Shown here: in pieces, positions 17,165 through 27,227 of the stretch
Numbering within the stretch: the first letter of the stretch is position 1
Layout of the letters: each line of letters starts with the position of its first letter
Origin: Sphingopyxis sp. RIFCSPHIGHO2_12_FULL_65_19
Lineage (GTDB): Bacteria > Pseudomonadota > Alphaproteobacteria > Sphingomonadales > Sphingomonadaceae
NCBI RefSeq assembly: GCF_001830555.1
Contig: NZ_MIAM01000006.1
Coordinates: 699-63,671, forward strand
DNA: 62,973 nt
Direction: 5' to 3'
Notes under the pieces: model-generated
Told to the model about the DNA's origin: nothing
What the model saw: the letters and a program-made list of their open reading frames with translations, nothing else
The model's database searches: none
Program-made: the position numbers and the translations under genes

Positions 17165-18604
17165 ATGTTGCGTGGAAAGGGCAGGCGCATTTCATTTTTC
17201 GACGAAATGACGAGCCAGGAGGGCGGGACCCGGTCGCCCTATCGAGACTATTGTGGGTGGTTCGAGGCCGAGGATGTGGCGCGCATCCAGCGCAAGGCGC
17301 AACAGGCCGAGGCGCTGTTCCGAACCACGGGAATTACCTTCAACGTCTATGGCGCCAGCGACGCGGACGAACGGCTGATCCCGTTCGATGTCGTTCCGCG
17401 GATCATCTCCGCCAGCGAGTGGCGCCGCCTGTCGCGGGGCATCGAACAGCGCGTGCGCGCCCTGAACGCCTTTCTCCACGACATTTATCACCGACAGGAA
17501 ATCCTGCGCGCGGGGCGTGTGCCGACCGAATTGATCGCCGGTAACGAAGCGTTCCTGCCGATGATGATGGGGCTCGACCCGCCGGGCGGCATCTATACCC
17601 ATATCAGCGGCACCGACATCGTGCGCACCGGCGCCAATGAATTTTACGTGCTGGAGGATAATGCGCGCACCCCGTCGGGCGTGTCCTATATGCTCGAGAA
17701 TCGCGAGACGATGCTCCAGATGTTTCCGGAGCTGTTCGCAAAGGTTCCGGTGCGCGAGGTCAGCGACTATCCGATCAACCTGCTCAAATCGCTGGCGGCC
17801 TGCGCGCCGCCCGCGTGCGGCGGGACCCCAACCGTCGCGGTGCTGACGCCCGGCATCCATAACAGTGCCTATTATGAACACAGCTTCCTTGCCGACCATA
17901 TGGGGGCCGAACTGGTCGAGGGGCACGACCTGCGCGTCGTCGACGGTCGCGTCGCGATGCGGACGACACAGGGCTATAAGGCGATTGATGTGATCTATCG
18001 CCGCGTCGACGATGATTTCCTCGACCCGCTGAACTTCCGTCCCGACTCGATGCTTGGCGTGCCGGGCATCTGGGACGTCTACCGTGCCGGCGGCATCACC
18101 ATCGCCAATGCGCCGGGCACCGGCATTGCCGATGACAAGGCACTGTACAGCTACATGCCCGACATCATCGAATTTTATACCGGCGAAAAGGCGCTGCTGC
18201 CCAATGTGCCGACGTGGCGCTGTTCGGAACCCGAGCATTTGCGCGAAGTGCTCGACCGGCTGCCCGAACTGGTGGTCAAGGAAGTCCATGGGTCCGGCGG
18301 ATACGGGATGCTGGTCGGCCCCGCGGCGAGCAAGAAGGAACTCGCCGCCTTTCGCGCGAAGCTGGAAGCCAATCCGGGCAATTATATCGCGCAGCCGACG
18401 CTGTCACTGTCGACGGTGCCGATCTTTACCAAAAAGGGGCTGGCGCCGCGCCATGTCGACCTTCGCCCCTTCGTGCTGATGTCGCCGCAGGGAATCACGA
18501 TTACGCCCGGCGGCCTGACGCGGGTCGCGATGACCAAGGGGTCGCTGGTCGTCAATTCGAGCCAGGGCGGCGGCACCAAAGACACCTGGGTATTGGAAGA
18601 CTGA
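17165..18604 (+). CDS. Circularly permuted ATP-grasp protein of the Anbu cluster
   Basis: 479-residue member of the circularly permuted ATP-grasp family (DUF404/DUF407 type). Recognisable blocks are FFDEM...YCGWFEAED, FNVYG, IIS..EW..L..G..QRV.ALNAFLHDIYH, GIYTHISGTDIVR, the metal/ATP region YVLEDNARTPSGVSYMLENR, and VVKEVHGSGGYGMLVGP near the end with HVDLRPFV. It is predicted to form peptide (amide) bonds. It heads a four-gene set with an alpha-E protein, a transglutaminase-like protease and Anbu, as described in comparative studies of peptide-modifying systems. An AAAGGA site supports the ATG at 17165; a TTG at 17066 is in frame but less likely. Confidence 0.88.
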   Translation: MLRGKGRRISFFDEMTSQEGGTRSPYRDYCGWFEAEDVARIQRKAQQAEALFRTTGITFNVYGASDADERLIPFDVVPRIISASEWRRLSRGIEQRVRALNAFLHDIYHRQEILRAGRVPTELIAGNEAFLPMMMGLDPPGGIYTHISGTDIVRTGANEFYVLEDNARTPSGVSYMLENRETMLQMFPELFAKVPVREVSDYPINLLKSLAACAPPACGGTPTVAVLTPGIHNSAYYEHSFLADHMGAELVEGHDLRVVDGRVAMRTTQGYKAIDVIYRRVDDDFLDPLNFRPDSMLGVPGIWDVYRAGGITIANAPGTGIADDKALYSYMPDIIEFYTGEKALLPNVPTWRCSEPEHLREVLDRLPELVVKEVHGSGGYGMLVGPAASKKELAAFRAKLEANPGNYIAQPTLSLSTVPIFTKKGLAPRHVDLRPFVLMSPQGITITPGGLTRVAMTKGSLVVNSSQGGGTKDTWVLED

Positions 18605-19545
18605 TGCTGGGCAAAACCGCAGGCTCGCTGTTCTGGATGGCGCGCTATCTTGAGCGCAGCGAAAATAACGCCCGCCTGATCGACGCGGGGTTCCGCATCG
18701 CGCTGACCCGGTCGAGCACGGCCGCTGCCGAATGGAAATCGGTCCTCGTGACCGCGGGGGTCAATCAGGCGTTCCAGGCGGCGCATGGCGATTACAGCTC
18801 GGCACGGGTGATCGACTTCCTGCTCCGCGACCCTGCGAACCCGTCGAGCATCCTTTCGGTGATCAAGCAGGCGCGCGACAATGCCCGCACCGCGCGCACC
18901 GCGTTGACGCGCGAGACGTGGGAAGCGGTCAACACCAGCTGGATGACGCTCGTCGCGCTGCTGAAACGCCCGGTGCGAGAGGATGACCTGCCCGACGTGC
19001 TGACGACGATCCGCCAGCAAAGCGCGCAGGTGCGCGGCGCGCTCAATGGCACGATGCTGCGCAACGACGGTTATCATTTCGCGCTGCTGGGCACCTTTCT
19101 GGAACGCGCCGACAACACCGCGCGTATCCTCGACGTCAAATATTATCTGCTGTTGCCGTCGGTCGCGCACATCGGCACCTCGATCGACAATGTGCAGTGG
19201 GAAACGATCCTGCGGTCGGTGTCGGCGCACCGCGCTTATCGCTGGCTCTATGGCGCCGAGATCAGCGCCTTGAAGATCGCCGAATTCCTGATCCTTTATC
19301 GCCAGATGCCGCGCAGCCTGACCTTTTGCAGCGAGCGGATGGAAAATCACCTGAACGAACTTCAAAGGCTGTACGGCGAAGAGATCGAGGCCCGGCGGAT
19401 GGCCCATGCGTTGGTCCACGAAAAGCTCGATGCCCCGATCCAGTCAATCTTCGACGGCGGTCTGCACCAATATGTCACCGGCTTTCTGCGCGACACCGCC
19501 GCGCTCGCGCGGCAGGTCGAGCGCGACTATCGGTTTGTGGAATAG
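18604..19545 (+). CDS. Alpha-E domain protein (DUF403)
   Basis: 313-residue all-helical protein. It begins MLGKTAGSLFWMARYLERSE, the hallmark of the alpha-E (DUF403) family, and contains ARTARTALTRETWEAVN and FLERADNTARILDVKYY. Alpha-E proteins nearly always accompany circularly permuted ATP-grasp and transglutaminase-like genes and are thought to assist peptide synthesis or modification; the biochemical role is unproven. The ATG overlaps the preceding stop in TGATG, so the two are translationally coupled. Confidence 0.9.
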   Translation: MLGKTAGSLFWMARYLERSENNARLIDAGFRIALTRSSTAAAEWKSVLVTAGVNQAFQAAHGDYSSARVIDFLLRDPANPSSILSVIKQARDNARTARTALTRETWEAVNTSWMTLVALLKRPVREDDLPDVLTTIRQQSAQVRGALNGTMLRNDGYHFALLGTFLERADNTARILDVKYYLLLPSVAHIGTSIDNVQWETILRSVSAHRAYRWLYGAEISALKIAEFLILYRQMPRSLTFCSERMENHLNELQRLYGEEIEARRMAHALVHEKLDAPIQSIFDGGLHQYVTGFLRDTAALARQVERDYRFVE

Positions 19546-19556
19546 GGCGTCCGATC

Positions 19557-20360
19557 ATGCGTTTGTTCGTCGAACATATCACCCGTTATCATTATGACGC
19601 CCCGGTGCGCTATGCGCTGCAACAACTGAAACTGACGCCGAAGGACCGCCCCGGCCAGCAGCATATCGTGAATTGGGCGATTGATATCGAGGGCGGCGCG
19701 AAGCAGCTTCACTACACCGACCATCATGGTAACGGGATCGACCTGATCGCGGTGGAAGGTGGGGCGCGCGAGCTGACGATCCGCTGTCATGGCGAGGTCG
19801 AGCTGGAAAGCTGGGACGGGGTGATCGGGGCGCATCGCGGTGCAATGCCGCTATGGACTTTCCTGCGCCCGACTGCCCTGACGCGCGCGGGACGGCATGT
19901 TCGCGCGCTGACCGCACAGCTTGGCCGCGACCATGCCAGCGACATCGAGCGGGCCCACGCGCTGTCGGCGCTGATCATCGATCGGCTGGCCTATCAGATC
20001 GGGGTGACCGATGCCGATACAAGCGCCGAGCAGGCACTCGGCGGCGAGGGCGGGGTGTGCCAGGACCATGCCCATATCTTTATCGCGGCGATGCGGCACC
20101 TTGGGCACCCGGCGCGCTATGTGTCGGGTTATCTGATGATGAACGACCGGACGCAGCAGGATGCGACGCACGCTTGGGCAGAGGCGCATTTCGATCATAT
20201 CGGTTGGATCGGTTTCGACGTCAGCAACGGCCATTCACCCGACCAGCGCTATATTCGCGTTGCCACGGGGCTCGACTATCGCGACGCGGCCCCGGTTCGC
20301 GGGATGCGCTATGGCGCGGCGCAGGAAAATCTGGTTGTTCAATTGCAGGTCCAGCAATAA
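19557..20360 (+). CDS. Transglutaminase-like cysteine protease of the Anbu cluster
   Basis: 267-residue protein with a bacterial transglutaminase N-terminal region (MRLFVEHITRYHYDAPV...LKLTPKD) and a transglutaminase-like catalytic core: Cys in GEGGVCQDHAHIF, His in DATHAWAEAHF, and Asp in GWIGFDVSNGH. It probably cleaves or re-ligates peptides made by the ATP-grasp/alpha-E pair. It follows the alpha-E gene by 11 bases and precedes the proteasome-type gene by 45 bases. Confidence 0.9.
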   Translation: MRLFVEHITRYHYDAPVRYALQQLKLTPKDRPGQQHIVNWAIDIEGGAKQLHYTDHHGNGIDLIAVEGGARELTIRCHGEVELESWDGVIGAHRGAMPLWTFLRPTALTRAGRHVRALTAQLGRDHASDIERAHALSALIIDRLAYQIGVTDADTSAEQALGGEGGVCQDHAHIFIAAMRHLGHPARYVSGYLMMNDRTQQDATHAWAEAHFDHIGWIGFDVSNGHSPDQRYIRVATGLDYRDAAPVRGMRYGAAQENLVVQLQVQQ

Positions 20361-20405
20361 GCGGACCGGGCAACCAGATTATCCGGGGCGGGGAAACGGG
20401 ATTCG

Positions 20406-21137
20406 ATGACCTATTGCGTTGGCATGCGTTTGAACAAGGGGCTGGTGTTCATGTCCGACACCCGCACGAACGCGGGCGTCGACGACATCTCGCAGGTCCG
20501 CAAGATGCGCAGCTGGCATTTGCCCGGCGAACGGGTGATCACGCTGATGTCGGCGGGCAATCTTGCGACGACGCAGGCGGTGGTCAGCCTGCTCGATGAA
20601 CGCACCAAGGCGCCCGAAGAACGACACCCTTCCATTCTGGCCGCGCCGTCGATGTTCGCGGTCGCGACGATCGTCGGCGAGACGCTGCGCCAGATCGTCA
20701 TGCGCCACAGCGACGAAGGACCGGCGGCGGAGTCGCTGTTCCGCGCGTCGCTGATCGTCGGCGGGCAGATCAAGGGCGCCGAACCCCGGCTTTTCCTTAT
20801 CTATCCCGAAGGCAATTTTATCGAGGCAGGTGAGGATAATCCCTTCTTTCAGATCGGGGAGACCAAATATGGCCGGCCGATTATCGTGCGCTCCTACGAT
20901 CCCGCCATGTCGTTCGAGGATGCGGTGAAGCTGCTCTGCGTCTCATTCGATTCGACGATCCGCGCCAACGCCGGGGTCGACCTGCCGATCGACCTCAAGA
21001 TTCACGAACGCGACGACTTTACCACCGTCCGCGAGCGGCGGTTCGAGCGCGGCGACCCCTATTTCGACAGCGTCGCCAACGGCTGGGCCGAGGCGCTGGG
21101 TATCGCGCTCGCAGAATTGCCGGATTTTCATTTTTAG
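20406..21137 (+). CDS. Anbu, proteasome-type Ntn-hydrolase (peptidase)
   Basis: 243-residue 20S-proteasome-like protein of the Anbu (ancestral beta subunit) family. After removal of Met1 the predicted nucleophile Thr is exposed (MTYCVGMRLNKGLVFMSDTRTNAG), and the block YPEGNFIEAGEDNPFFQIGETKYG, typical for Anbu, is present. Anbu assembles into rings or helical lock-washers in the cytoplasm; its peptidase activity is weak or undetected in published work. The cluster with ATP-grasp, alpha-E and transglutaminase-like proteins is the standard context. Confidence 0.92.
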   Translation: MTYCVGMRLNKGLVFMSDTRTNAGVDDISQVRKMRSWHLPGERVITLMSAGNLATTQAVVSLLDERTKAPEERHPSILAAPSMFAVATIVGETLRQIVMRHSDEGPAAESLFRASLIVGGQIKGAEPRLFLIYPEGNFIEAGEDNPFFQIGETKYGRPIIVRSYDPAMSFEDAVKLLCVSFDSTIRANAGVDLPIDLKIHERDDFTTVRERRFERGDPYFDSVANGWAEALGIALAELPDFHF

Positions 21138-21209
21138 GACGTGACGCTGACGGAATAAGCCGTGTGATCCCGCCTTCGCGAGGACACTCTGCGTTACAAG
21201 AGCGCGCCG

Positions 21210-23204
21210 TTATCGGTTCTTGCGTCCCTCGATCAGCCCATCGACCAGGCTGGGGTCGGCCAGCGTCGATGTGTCGCCCAGCGAGCCAAAGTCGTTCTCC
21301 GCGATCTTGCGCAGGATGCGGCGCATGATCTTGCCCGAGCGAGTCTTGGGCAGGCCGGGGGTCAGGTGGATATGATCGGGCGTGGCGATCGGGCCGATTT
21401 CGGAGCGAACCTGTTGCTTCAGCGCCGCGGCAACCTCGTCGGTCGGCTCGACCCCGGCATTCAGCGTCACATAGGCATAGATGCCCTGGCCCTTGATATC
21501 GTGGGGGAAGCCGACGACGGCGGCCTCGGCGACCAGATCGTGCAGCACCAGCGCGCTTTCGACCTCGGCGGTGCCCATGCGATGCCCCGACACGTTGATG
21601 ACATCGTCGACGCGCCCGGTGATCCGCCAGTAACCCTCGCCATCGCGGCGGCAGCCGTCACCCGTGAAATATTTGCCCTTGTAGGTCGAAAAATAGGTTT
21701 CAGCGAAGCGCGCGTGATCGCCGTAGATCGTCCGCGCCTGCCCCGGCCAGCTGTGCGTGATGCATAGATTTCCCTCGGCCGCGCCGCCGGTCTGTTCGCT
21801 GACGAGCGTCTTGCCGTCGGCATCGACCAGTTCGGGGCGGATGCCGAAAAAGGGCTTGCCTGCGCTGCCCGGCTGCATGGGATGCGCGCCGGGCAGAGTG
21901 GTGATCATGATTCCGCCGGTTTCGGTCTGCCACCAGGTGTCGATGACGGGGACGCGGCCCTTGCCAACGACTTGGTGATACCAGCGCCATGCCTCCGGAT
22001 TGATCGGCTCGCCGACGCTGCCGAGCAGTCGGATCGAGCCGAGATCGTGGCGCGTGACATAATCGTCGCCCTCGCGCATCAGCGCACGGATCGCGGTGGG
22101 GGCGGTGTAGAGGATGTTGACCTTGTGCTTGTCGACGACCTGCCAGAAGCGGTCGTGACCCGGATAATTGGGCACTCCCTCGAACATCAAAGTCGTCGCG
22201 CCGTTCTGAAGCGGGCCATAGACGACATAGGAGTGTCCGGTGACCCAGCCGATGTCGGCGGTGCACCAGAAAATCTCGCCAGGGCGATAGTCGAAGCCAT
22301 AATAGAAGGTGCTCGCGGTCCAGACGCTGTAGCCGCCGACCGTGTGGACCACGCCCTTGGGCTTGCCCGTCGATCCCGAGGTGTAGAGGATGAAGAGCGG
22401 GTCCTCGGCATTCATCGGCTCGCACGGGCAGTCGGCGTCGACGTAGGCCGAAAGCGCATCGTACCAATGGTCGCGGCCTTCCTTCATCGCGACGTCGCCG
22501 CCGGTGTGTGCGATGACGAGCACCGCCTTCACCTCGACGCGTTCGAGCGCCTTGTCGACATTGGCCTTTAGCGGGACGGTCTTGCCGCCGCGCAACCCTT
22601 CGTCGGCGCAGATCACCCAGTCGCTGCCGCAATCCTCGATCCGGCCGTGGATCGCCTCGGGCGAGAAGCCGCCGAACACGACGCTGTGCACCGCGCCGAT
22701 GCGCGCGCAGGCGAGCATCGCCACCGCGCCCTCGGGAATCATTGGCATATAGATGGTGACGCGGTCGCCCTTCTGGACGCCCATTTTCTTCAGCGTGTTT
22801 GCGAAACGGATGACGTCGGCGAGCAAGGCTGCGTAGCTGATGTGCCGCGTCTCGCCATCGGGGGCGTCGGGTTCAAAGATGATCGCGGTTCGCTCGCCAT
22901 GTCCTGCCGCAACGTGCCGGTCGATCGCATTGTGGCAAAGGTTGAGGACGCCATCCTCATACCATTTGATTTCGACCGGGTCATACGACCAGCCGGCGAT
23001 CTTCGTCGGTGGGCTGATCCAGTCGATCCGCTGTGCCTGTTCGGCCCAGAAAGCGTCGGGGTCGGCAATGCTCTGTGCATAGAGCCGGTCATAATCGGCG
23101 GCGCTGCAATGCGTGTTCGCCGCGGCGTCGGCCGGGTTGGCAACGAACGGTTCGGAAGCGGGCAGTTCGGACGACACAGGCGACTCTCCCAATTGGGTTT
23201 GCAT
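21210..23204 (-). CDS. acsA: Acetyl-CoA synthetase
   Basis: 664-residue AMP-forming acetate-CoA ligase. Visible motifs: the nucleotide-binding loop [27 protein letters not shown] (acetate pocket tryptophan region), [24 protein letters not shown] and the C-terminal acetylation site [17 protein letters not shown], where the Lys in RSGKI is the usual switch. It activates acetate to acetyl-CoA via acetyl-AMP. The ATG at 23204 yields the usual family length. It stands alone, diverging from the aldehyde dehydrogenase gene and convergent with anbu. Confidence 0.97.
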   Translation of the reverse strand: MQTQLGESPVSSELPASEPFVANPADAAANTHCSAADYDRLYAQSIADPDAFWAEQAQRIDWISPPTKIAGWSYDPVEIKWYEDGVLNLCHNAIDRHVAAGHGERTAIIFEPDAPDGETRHISYAALLADVIRFANTLKKMGVQKGDRVTIYMPMIPEGAVAMLACARIGAVHSVVFGGFSPEAIHGRIEDCGSDWVICADEGLRGGKTVPLKANVDKALERVEVKAVLVIAHTGGDVAMKEGRDHWYDALSAYVDADCPCEPMNAEDPLFILYTSGSTGKPKGVVHTVGGYSVWTASTFYYGFDYRPGEIFWCTADIGWVTGHSYVVYGPLQNGATTLMFEGVPNYPGHDRFWQVVDKHKVNILYTAPTAIRALMREGDDYVTRHDLGSIRLLGSVGEPINPEAWRWYHQVVGKGRVPVIDTWWQTETGGIMITTLPGAHPMQPGSAGKPFFGIRPELVDADGKTLVSEQTGGAAEGNLCITHSWPGQARTIYGDHARFAETYFSTYKGKYFTGDGCRRDGEGYWRITGRVDDVINVSGHRMGTAEVESALVLHDLVAEAAVVGFPHDIKGQGIYAYVTLNAGVEPTDEVAAALKQQVRSEIGPIATPDHIHLTPGLPKTRSGKIMRRILRKIAENDFGSLGDTSTLADPSLVDGLIEGRKNR

Positions 23205-23274
23205 TGTTAGCGCGAAGCGATAACCCGCGGGCCACAAGTTGCAAGGCGCTCACGCGCTTATGAAGGGACGTTTT

Positions 23275-24774
23275 ATGCTTCAACTGGGCCGCGTGGCTGG
23301 TGAAATCCTCGACAGGCTAGGCGTCGAACGTGCGTCATGGACCGATGGGTCGATGCCTTCGGTCACTCCGCTGACCGGCGAACAACTGGGCATGGTGCAG
23401 GTGGCGGATGCCGCGGCGATCGACGAAACGCTGGATCAGGCCGCCGCTGCCTTCCGCGCCTGGCGTGAAGTTCCGGCGCCGCGGCGCGGCGAACTGGTGC
23501 GGCTGTGGGGCGAGGAACTGCGCGCCGCGAAGGACGATCTTGCCAAGCTGGTGACGATCGAGGCCGGCAAGATCCCGTCCGAAGGCGCAGGTGAAGTGCA
23601 GGAGATGATCGACATCTGCGATTATGCCGTCGGCCTGTCGCGTCAGCTTTACGGTCTCACCATCGCCACCGAGCGGCCGGGGCACCGGATGATGGAGGTC
23701 TGGCATCCGCTCGGCGTCGTCGGGGTGATTTCGGCGTTCAACTTTCCGGTCGCCGTGTGGGCGTGGAATGCCGCGATCGCGTTGGTATGCGGCAACAGCG
23801 TGGTGTGGAAACCATCGGAAAAGACCCCCCTTACGGCGTTGGCAACGCAGGCGATTTTCGAGCGCGCGGTGGCGCGCTTCGGCGACGCACCCGCAGGCTT
23901 GTCGCAGCTGCTGATCGGCGGGCGCGAGGCGGGCGAGGCGCTGGTCGACGACAGCCGTGTTGCCTTGGTGTCGGCGACGGGATCGACGCGCATGGGCCGC
24001 GCCGTTGCGCCGCGGCTCGCCGCGCGCTTTGCGCGGGCCATTCTGGAGCTTGGCGGCAACAATGGGGTCATCGTCACGCCATCGGCCGACCTTGACCTCG
24101 CGCTGCGCGGGGTTGCGTTCGGCGCGATGGGAACCGCCGGACAGCGTTGCACGACGACGCGGCGCCTGTTCCTGCACGATCGCGTCTATGACGGTTTCGT
24201 CGCGCAGTTGAAGGCCGCATATGCCAGCGTTGGTGTCGGCAACCCGCTGGAACACGAGGTGCTCGTCGGGCCGCTGATCGACCGCGCAGCATATGAGACG
24301 ATGCAGGACGCGCTCGCCGCGGCGCGTGCGGCGGGCGGTGTCGTTCACGGCGGCGATCGCGTCGGTGAGGGCGCGAGCTTTTATGTCCGCCCCGCGCTGG
24401 TCGAGATGCCGGGACAGGTCGGGCCGGTGTCGGAAGAGACGTTCGCGCCGATCCTCTATGTCATGCGCTATACCGATCTGGACGCGGTAATCCGGTTGCA
24501 CAATGACGTCGCGGCGGGGCTGTCGTCGGCGATCTTTACCACCGACATGCGCGAAGCCGAGCGGTTCCTGGTCGCAAGCGATTGCGGCATCGCCAACGTC
24601 AATCTTGGCACGAGCGGCGCCGAGATCGGCGGGGCGTTCGGCGGCGAGAAGGAAACGGGCGGCGGACGCGAGAGCGGGTCGGACGCATGGCGCCAGTATA
24701 TGCGGCGCGCAACGAATACGGTGAATTATTCGGACGCGCTGCCGCTGGCGCAGGGCGTGAGTTTCGACTTGTAG
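23275..24774 (+). CDS. amaB: ALDH7-type L-aminoadipate-semialdehyde (piperideine-6-carboxylate) dehydrogenase
   Basis: 499-residue aldehyde dehydrogenase. The catalytic Cys is in GTAGQRCTTTRR and the general base Glu in ILELGGNN. The C-terminal run NVNLGTSGAEIGGAFGGEK, then YMRRATNTVNYS, is characteristic of the ALDH7/AASADH group, which oxidises L-2-aminoadipate 6-semialdehyde in lysine breakdown. An AAGGGA site places the start at 23275 rather than 23260. No other lysine-catabolism gene is nearby, so the substrate remains an inference from family resemblance. Confidence 0.85.
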   Translation: MLQLGRVAGEILDRLGVERASWTDGSMPSVTPLTGEQLGMVQVADAAAIDETLDQAAAAFRAWREVPAPRRGELVRLWGEELRAAKDDLAKLVTIEAGKIPSEGAGEVQEMIDICDYAVGLSRQLYGLTIATERPGHRMMEVWHPLGVVGVISAFNFPVAVWAWNAAIALVCGNSVVWKPSEKTPLTALATQAIFERAVARFGDAPAGLSQLLIGGREAGEALVDDSRVALVSATGSTRMGRAVAPRLAARFARAILELGGNNGVIVTPSADLDLALRGVAFGAMGTAGQRCTTTRRLFLHDRVYDGFVAQLKAAYASVGVGNPLEHEVLVGPLIDRAAYETMQDALAAARAAGGVVHGGDRVGEGASFYVRPALVEMPGQVGPVSEETFAPILYVMRYTDLDAVIRLHNDVAAGLSSAIFTTDMREAERFLVASDCGIANVNLGTSGAEIGGAFGGEKETGGGRESGSDAWRQYMRRATNTVNYSDALPLAQGVSFDL

Positions 24775-24854
24775 TTCCCTTCCCGTTCACGGGGGGGCTA
24801 GGGGCGGGCATGTCGCGGTCCTGCACTTCGGTTTCGGAACGGGCCCTCCCCCGA

Positions 24855-24876
24855 CCCCTCTCGCAAGCGGGAGGGG
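24855..24876. terminator. GC-rich hairpin between convergent genes
   Basis: CCCCTCTCGC, AA, GCGGGAGGGG with one T-G pair, four bases beyond the thiolase-like gene's stop codon and 80 bases after the dehydrogenase stop. It is probably a bidirectional terminator or a member of a dispersed palindromic repeat family. Confidence 0.5.
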
Positions 24877-24879
24877 AGA

Positions 24880-26376
24880 CTACGCTATGCGCCAGCCGAA
24901 GCCTTGGTCGAGCGCAATCACCTGCCCGGCGGAGCCGACCGGCTCCTGCTTTCCGTCAGTAAGAAACGCAAGCATCGCGGCATCGCCGACGTCCACATGG
25001 GCGAGCGTGCGCTTGCCCTCCGGCGTGAGCGCTACCACCACGCCGGCCTTCGGCGCGCCGTCGCGACCGTAAAACACGGTATAGCTTTCGATCGTCGCCG
25101 GCCCGGCATAATCCTCCACCAGTTCGGGCACCGGGCCGCGTTTGGCTTCGGCTTCGGCCTGATAATCGAAATCCTGGGGAAAGCTCGCTGCGGCGATCGG
25201 CTTGTTGCCAAGGACGATGCAATGATTGTCGGTCGCAAAACCACCATTAGCGAAGAGGAAGCCATAGCGGCCTTCGCTGCGCAGCTTGTGGACCATCGAG
25301 ACGATCGCATGGCTCATGTAGTTGGCGATCGGGCCACCGCCAAAGGTCAAGCCGCCGAACACGGTCGCCGGGCGATCCCACGGCCAGCCAAGGATGCGCC
25401 GTGCCATCTTGGGAACACAGGGAAAACAGCTGTAAAGTTCGACAAAATCGAAATCTGCGGCGGTCATCGCGTTCAGTTCGAGCGTGCGGGTGATCGATGT
25501 CTCCATGCTGACGCTGCCGTCGTAGCGATCGCGGCGGAGGATGCTGGCCGGTTCCTTGGCGGCGGCACCCATGCCGACATGGATCAGGCGGTCTTCGGCA
25601 ATGCCGCGACGCCACGCTTCGGCAAGGCTGGCGACGATGAAACCCGCGCCTTGGTTCACCGACGAGTTCGCGACCATCAACTTTGAATAAGGAAAGGCAA
25701 TCGGCCGGTTGCGTTCGTCGATCCTCAGGATGTCGGCCGGGCTGGCGGGTTTGCGAATCCAAGCGCCGTCATTTTCTGCGGCGACCTGCGAAAAACGTGA
25801 CCAGATTTCGGCGCTTTCGAATTGGGCGTCCTCCAGGCTTTCGCCCCATGCAGCGCGCGTCGCATTCTCGTAGAGCGGGTAAACATCGACAGGCGCGGCA
25901 AGGCCGTGCTTCTGTGCATAATCGGGTTCGCGCCGCGTCGCGACCTTGCGGATCGCATTATAGCTTTTGTCCTCGCCGCTCGCCGCCTTGGCGGCGCGCC
26001 CCGCGGCGGTACGCAGCGCCTCGGCGCCGACGATGGCGGCAAGCCTGACCTCGCCCGCGCCGATGCGGTTCGCCGCCTCGTTGAGCAAGCGCACCGGGGT
26101 GTCGCCATGCGGTGCGGCGGACTGATAGTTGATCGCGGGATTCGCCCCGATTGCGGCGGCGAGCGGATCGCAGAGCTTGCCGAGATGGTGGAAGCTGATC
26201 TGGTCGACGATCGCCAGGCTGTCGAGGTCGGCGAGCGGGATGCCTGCGTCTGCGGCCGCGACATTCAACGCCGCGACCATCAGTTCGAGCGAATCCAGCC
26301 CTTGGTCGGGGTCGTCGGGGCGATCGTTGACCTGCCCCACACCGATGATGACGGGAATGCGCTCGGGATCGGTCAT
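24880..26376 (-). CDS. Thiolase-fold acetyl-CoA acetyltransferase-like protein
   Basis: 498-residue thiolase-superfamily protein (MTDPERIPVIIGVGQVNDRPDD). It contains GEVRLAAIVGAEALRTA, NSSVNQGAGFIVASLAEAWRRG, FDFVELYSCFPCVPKMAR and LTFGGGPIANYMSHAIVSM, the pattern of acetyl-CoA acetyltransferase/SCPx-like proteins linked to acyl-CoA breakdown. The usual active-site Cys of the first half is not obvious, so it may condense or cleave a specific substrate or act non-catalytically. An AAGGGA site favours the ATG at 26376; another ATG is at 26394. It follows the enoyl-CoA hydratase gene on the same strand with almost no gap. Confidence 0.82.
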   Translation of the reverse strand: MTDPERIPVIIGVGQVNDRPDDPDQGLDSLELMVAALNVAAADAGIPLADLDSLAIVDQISFHHLGKLCDPLAAAIGANPAINYQSAAPHGDTPVRLLNEAANRIGAGEVRLAAIVGAEALRTAAGRAAKAASGEDKSYNAIRKVATRREPDYAQKHGLAAPVDVYPLYENATRAAWGESLEDAQFESAEIWSRFSQVAAENDGAWIRKPASPADILRIDERNRPIAFPYSKLMVANSSVNQGAGFIVASLAEAWRRGIAEDRLIHVGMGAAAKEPASILRRDRYDGSVSMETSITRTLELNAMTAADFDFVELYSCFPCVPKMARRILGWPWDRPATVFGGLTFGGGPIANYMSHAIVSMVHKLRSEGRYGFLFANGGFATDNHCIVLGNKPIAAASFPQDFDYQAEAEAKRGPVPELVEDYAGPATIESYTVFYGRDGAPKAGVVVALTPEGKRTLAHVDVGDAAMLAFLTDGKQEPVGSAGQVIALDQGFGWRIA

Positions 26377-26395
26377 CTTGGTCCCTTGGGCCATA

Positions 26396-27190
26396 TCAGC
26401 GCGCTTTCCACTCGGGTTTGCGCTTTTCGGCGAAGGCGCGCGGCCCTTCGCGCGCGTCCTCGCTGCGCATCAGGGCACTGCGTTCAATGGTGTTTTGTTC
26501 CCAATAGGGCGCGTCGGCGGCGATACGTCCATCCTGAATACCAAGCGCGACGCGCTTCGACGCCTGCACCGACAGCGGCGCGTTGGCGGCAATCTTTTCG
26601 GCGAGCGCGATCGCGGCGGGAAGCAGGTCGGCGAGCGGGACGACATGATTGACGAGGCCGAACTCGGCGGCGCGCGTGGCGGGGATGGGGTCGCCGGTCA
26701 GCATATGTTCCATTGCCAGTTTGCGCGGCAGTTGCTGCGCGAGGCGGAACGCGCCGCCCGCCGCGGCGAACAGCCCGACCTTGACCTCGGGCAGCCCGAA
26801 TTGCGCGTGATCGGCGGCAACGATGATGTCGCTCATCAGCGCGATTTCGCAGCCGCCGCCAAATGCGAAACCGTTGACCGCGGCGATGATCGGTTTCGAG
26901 ATCGGGTGCGAAACCATTCCCGCGAAGCCCCAAGCCTGCTGCGCCGGATCGTCGGGGTAGAGGCTTTCGCCGCGCGACAGCGCGACAAGGTCGGCGCCGG
27001 CGCAAAAGCTCTTTTCGCCGGCGCCGGTGATGACGACGACGCGGATTTCGGGGTCATTCTCGGCCTCTTCCAAGGCGTGGCCGATGCCGACATGGACCGC
27101 GGCGTTGACCGCGTTGCGCGCCTCGGGCCGGTTGATCGTGACGATCAGGATATGGCCGCGTCGTTCGGTGAGGATGGTGGTGTCGGTCAT
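26396..27190 (-). CDS. Enoyl-CoA hydratase/isomerase (crotonase) family protein
   Basis: 264-residue crotonase. It has the oxyanion-hole stretches GAGEKSFCAGADL and AAVNGFAFGGGCEIALMSDIIVAA, and the Glu-containing FGLPEVKVGLFAAAGG region. It hydrates or isomerises enoyl-CoA esters in fatty-acid or related degradation. Start MTDTTILTERRG at 27190. It leads a two-gene unit with the thiolase-like gene and has a TTGACG-N4-CGTCAA operator 38 bases upstream. Exact substrate chain length cannot be told. Confidence 0.9.
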   Translation of the reverse strand: MTDTTILTERRGHILIVTINRPEARNAVNAAVHVGIGHALEEAENDPEIRVVVITGAGEKSFCAGADLVALSRGESLYPDDPAQQAWGFAGMVSHPISKPIIAAVNGFAFGGGCEIALMSDIIVAADHAQFGLPEVKVGLFAAAGGAFRLAQQLPRKLAMEHMLTGDPIPATRAAEFGLVNHVVPLADLLPAAIALAEKIAANAPLSVQASKRVALGIQDGRIAADAPYWEQNTIERSALMRSEDAREGPRAFAEKRKPEWKAR

Positions 27191-27227
27191 CGCGAATCTC
27201 TCCCTTTCCGGGGAGTATCGCGATGAC

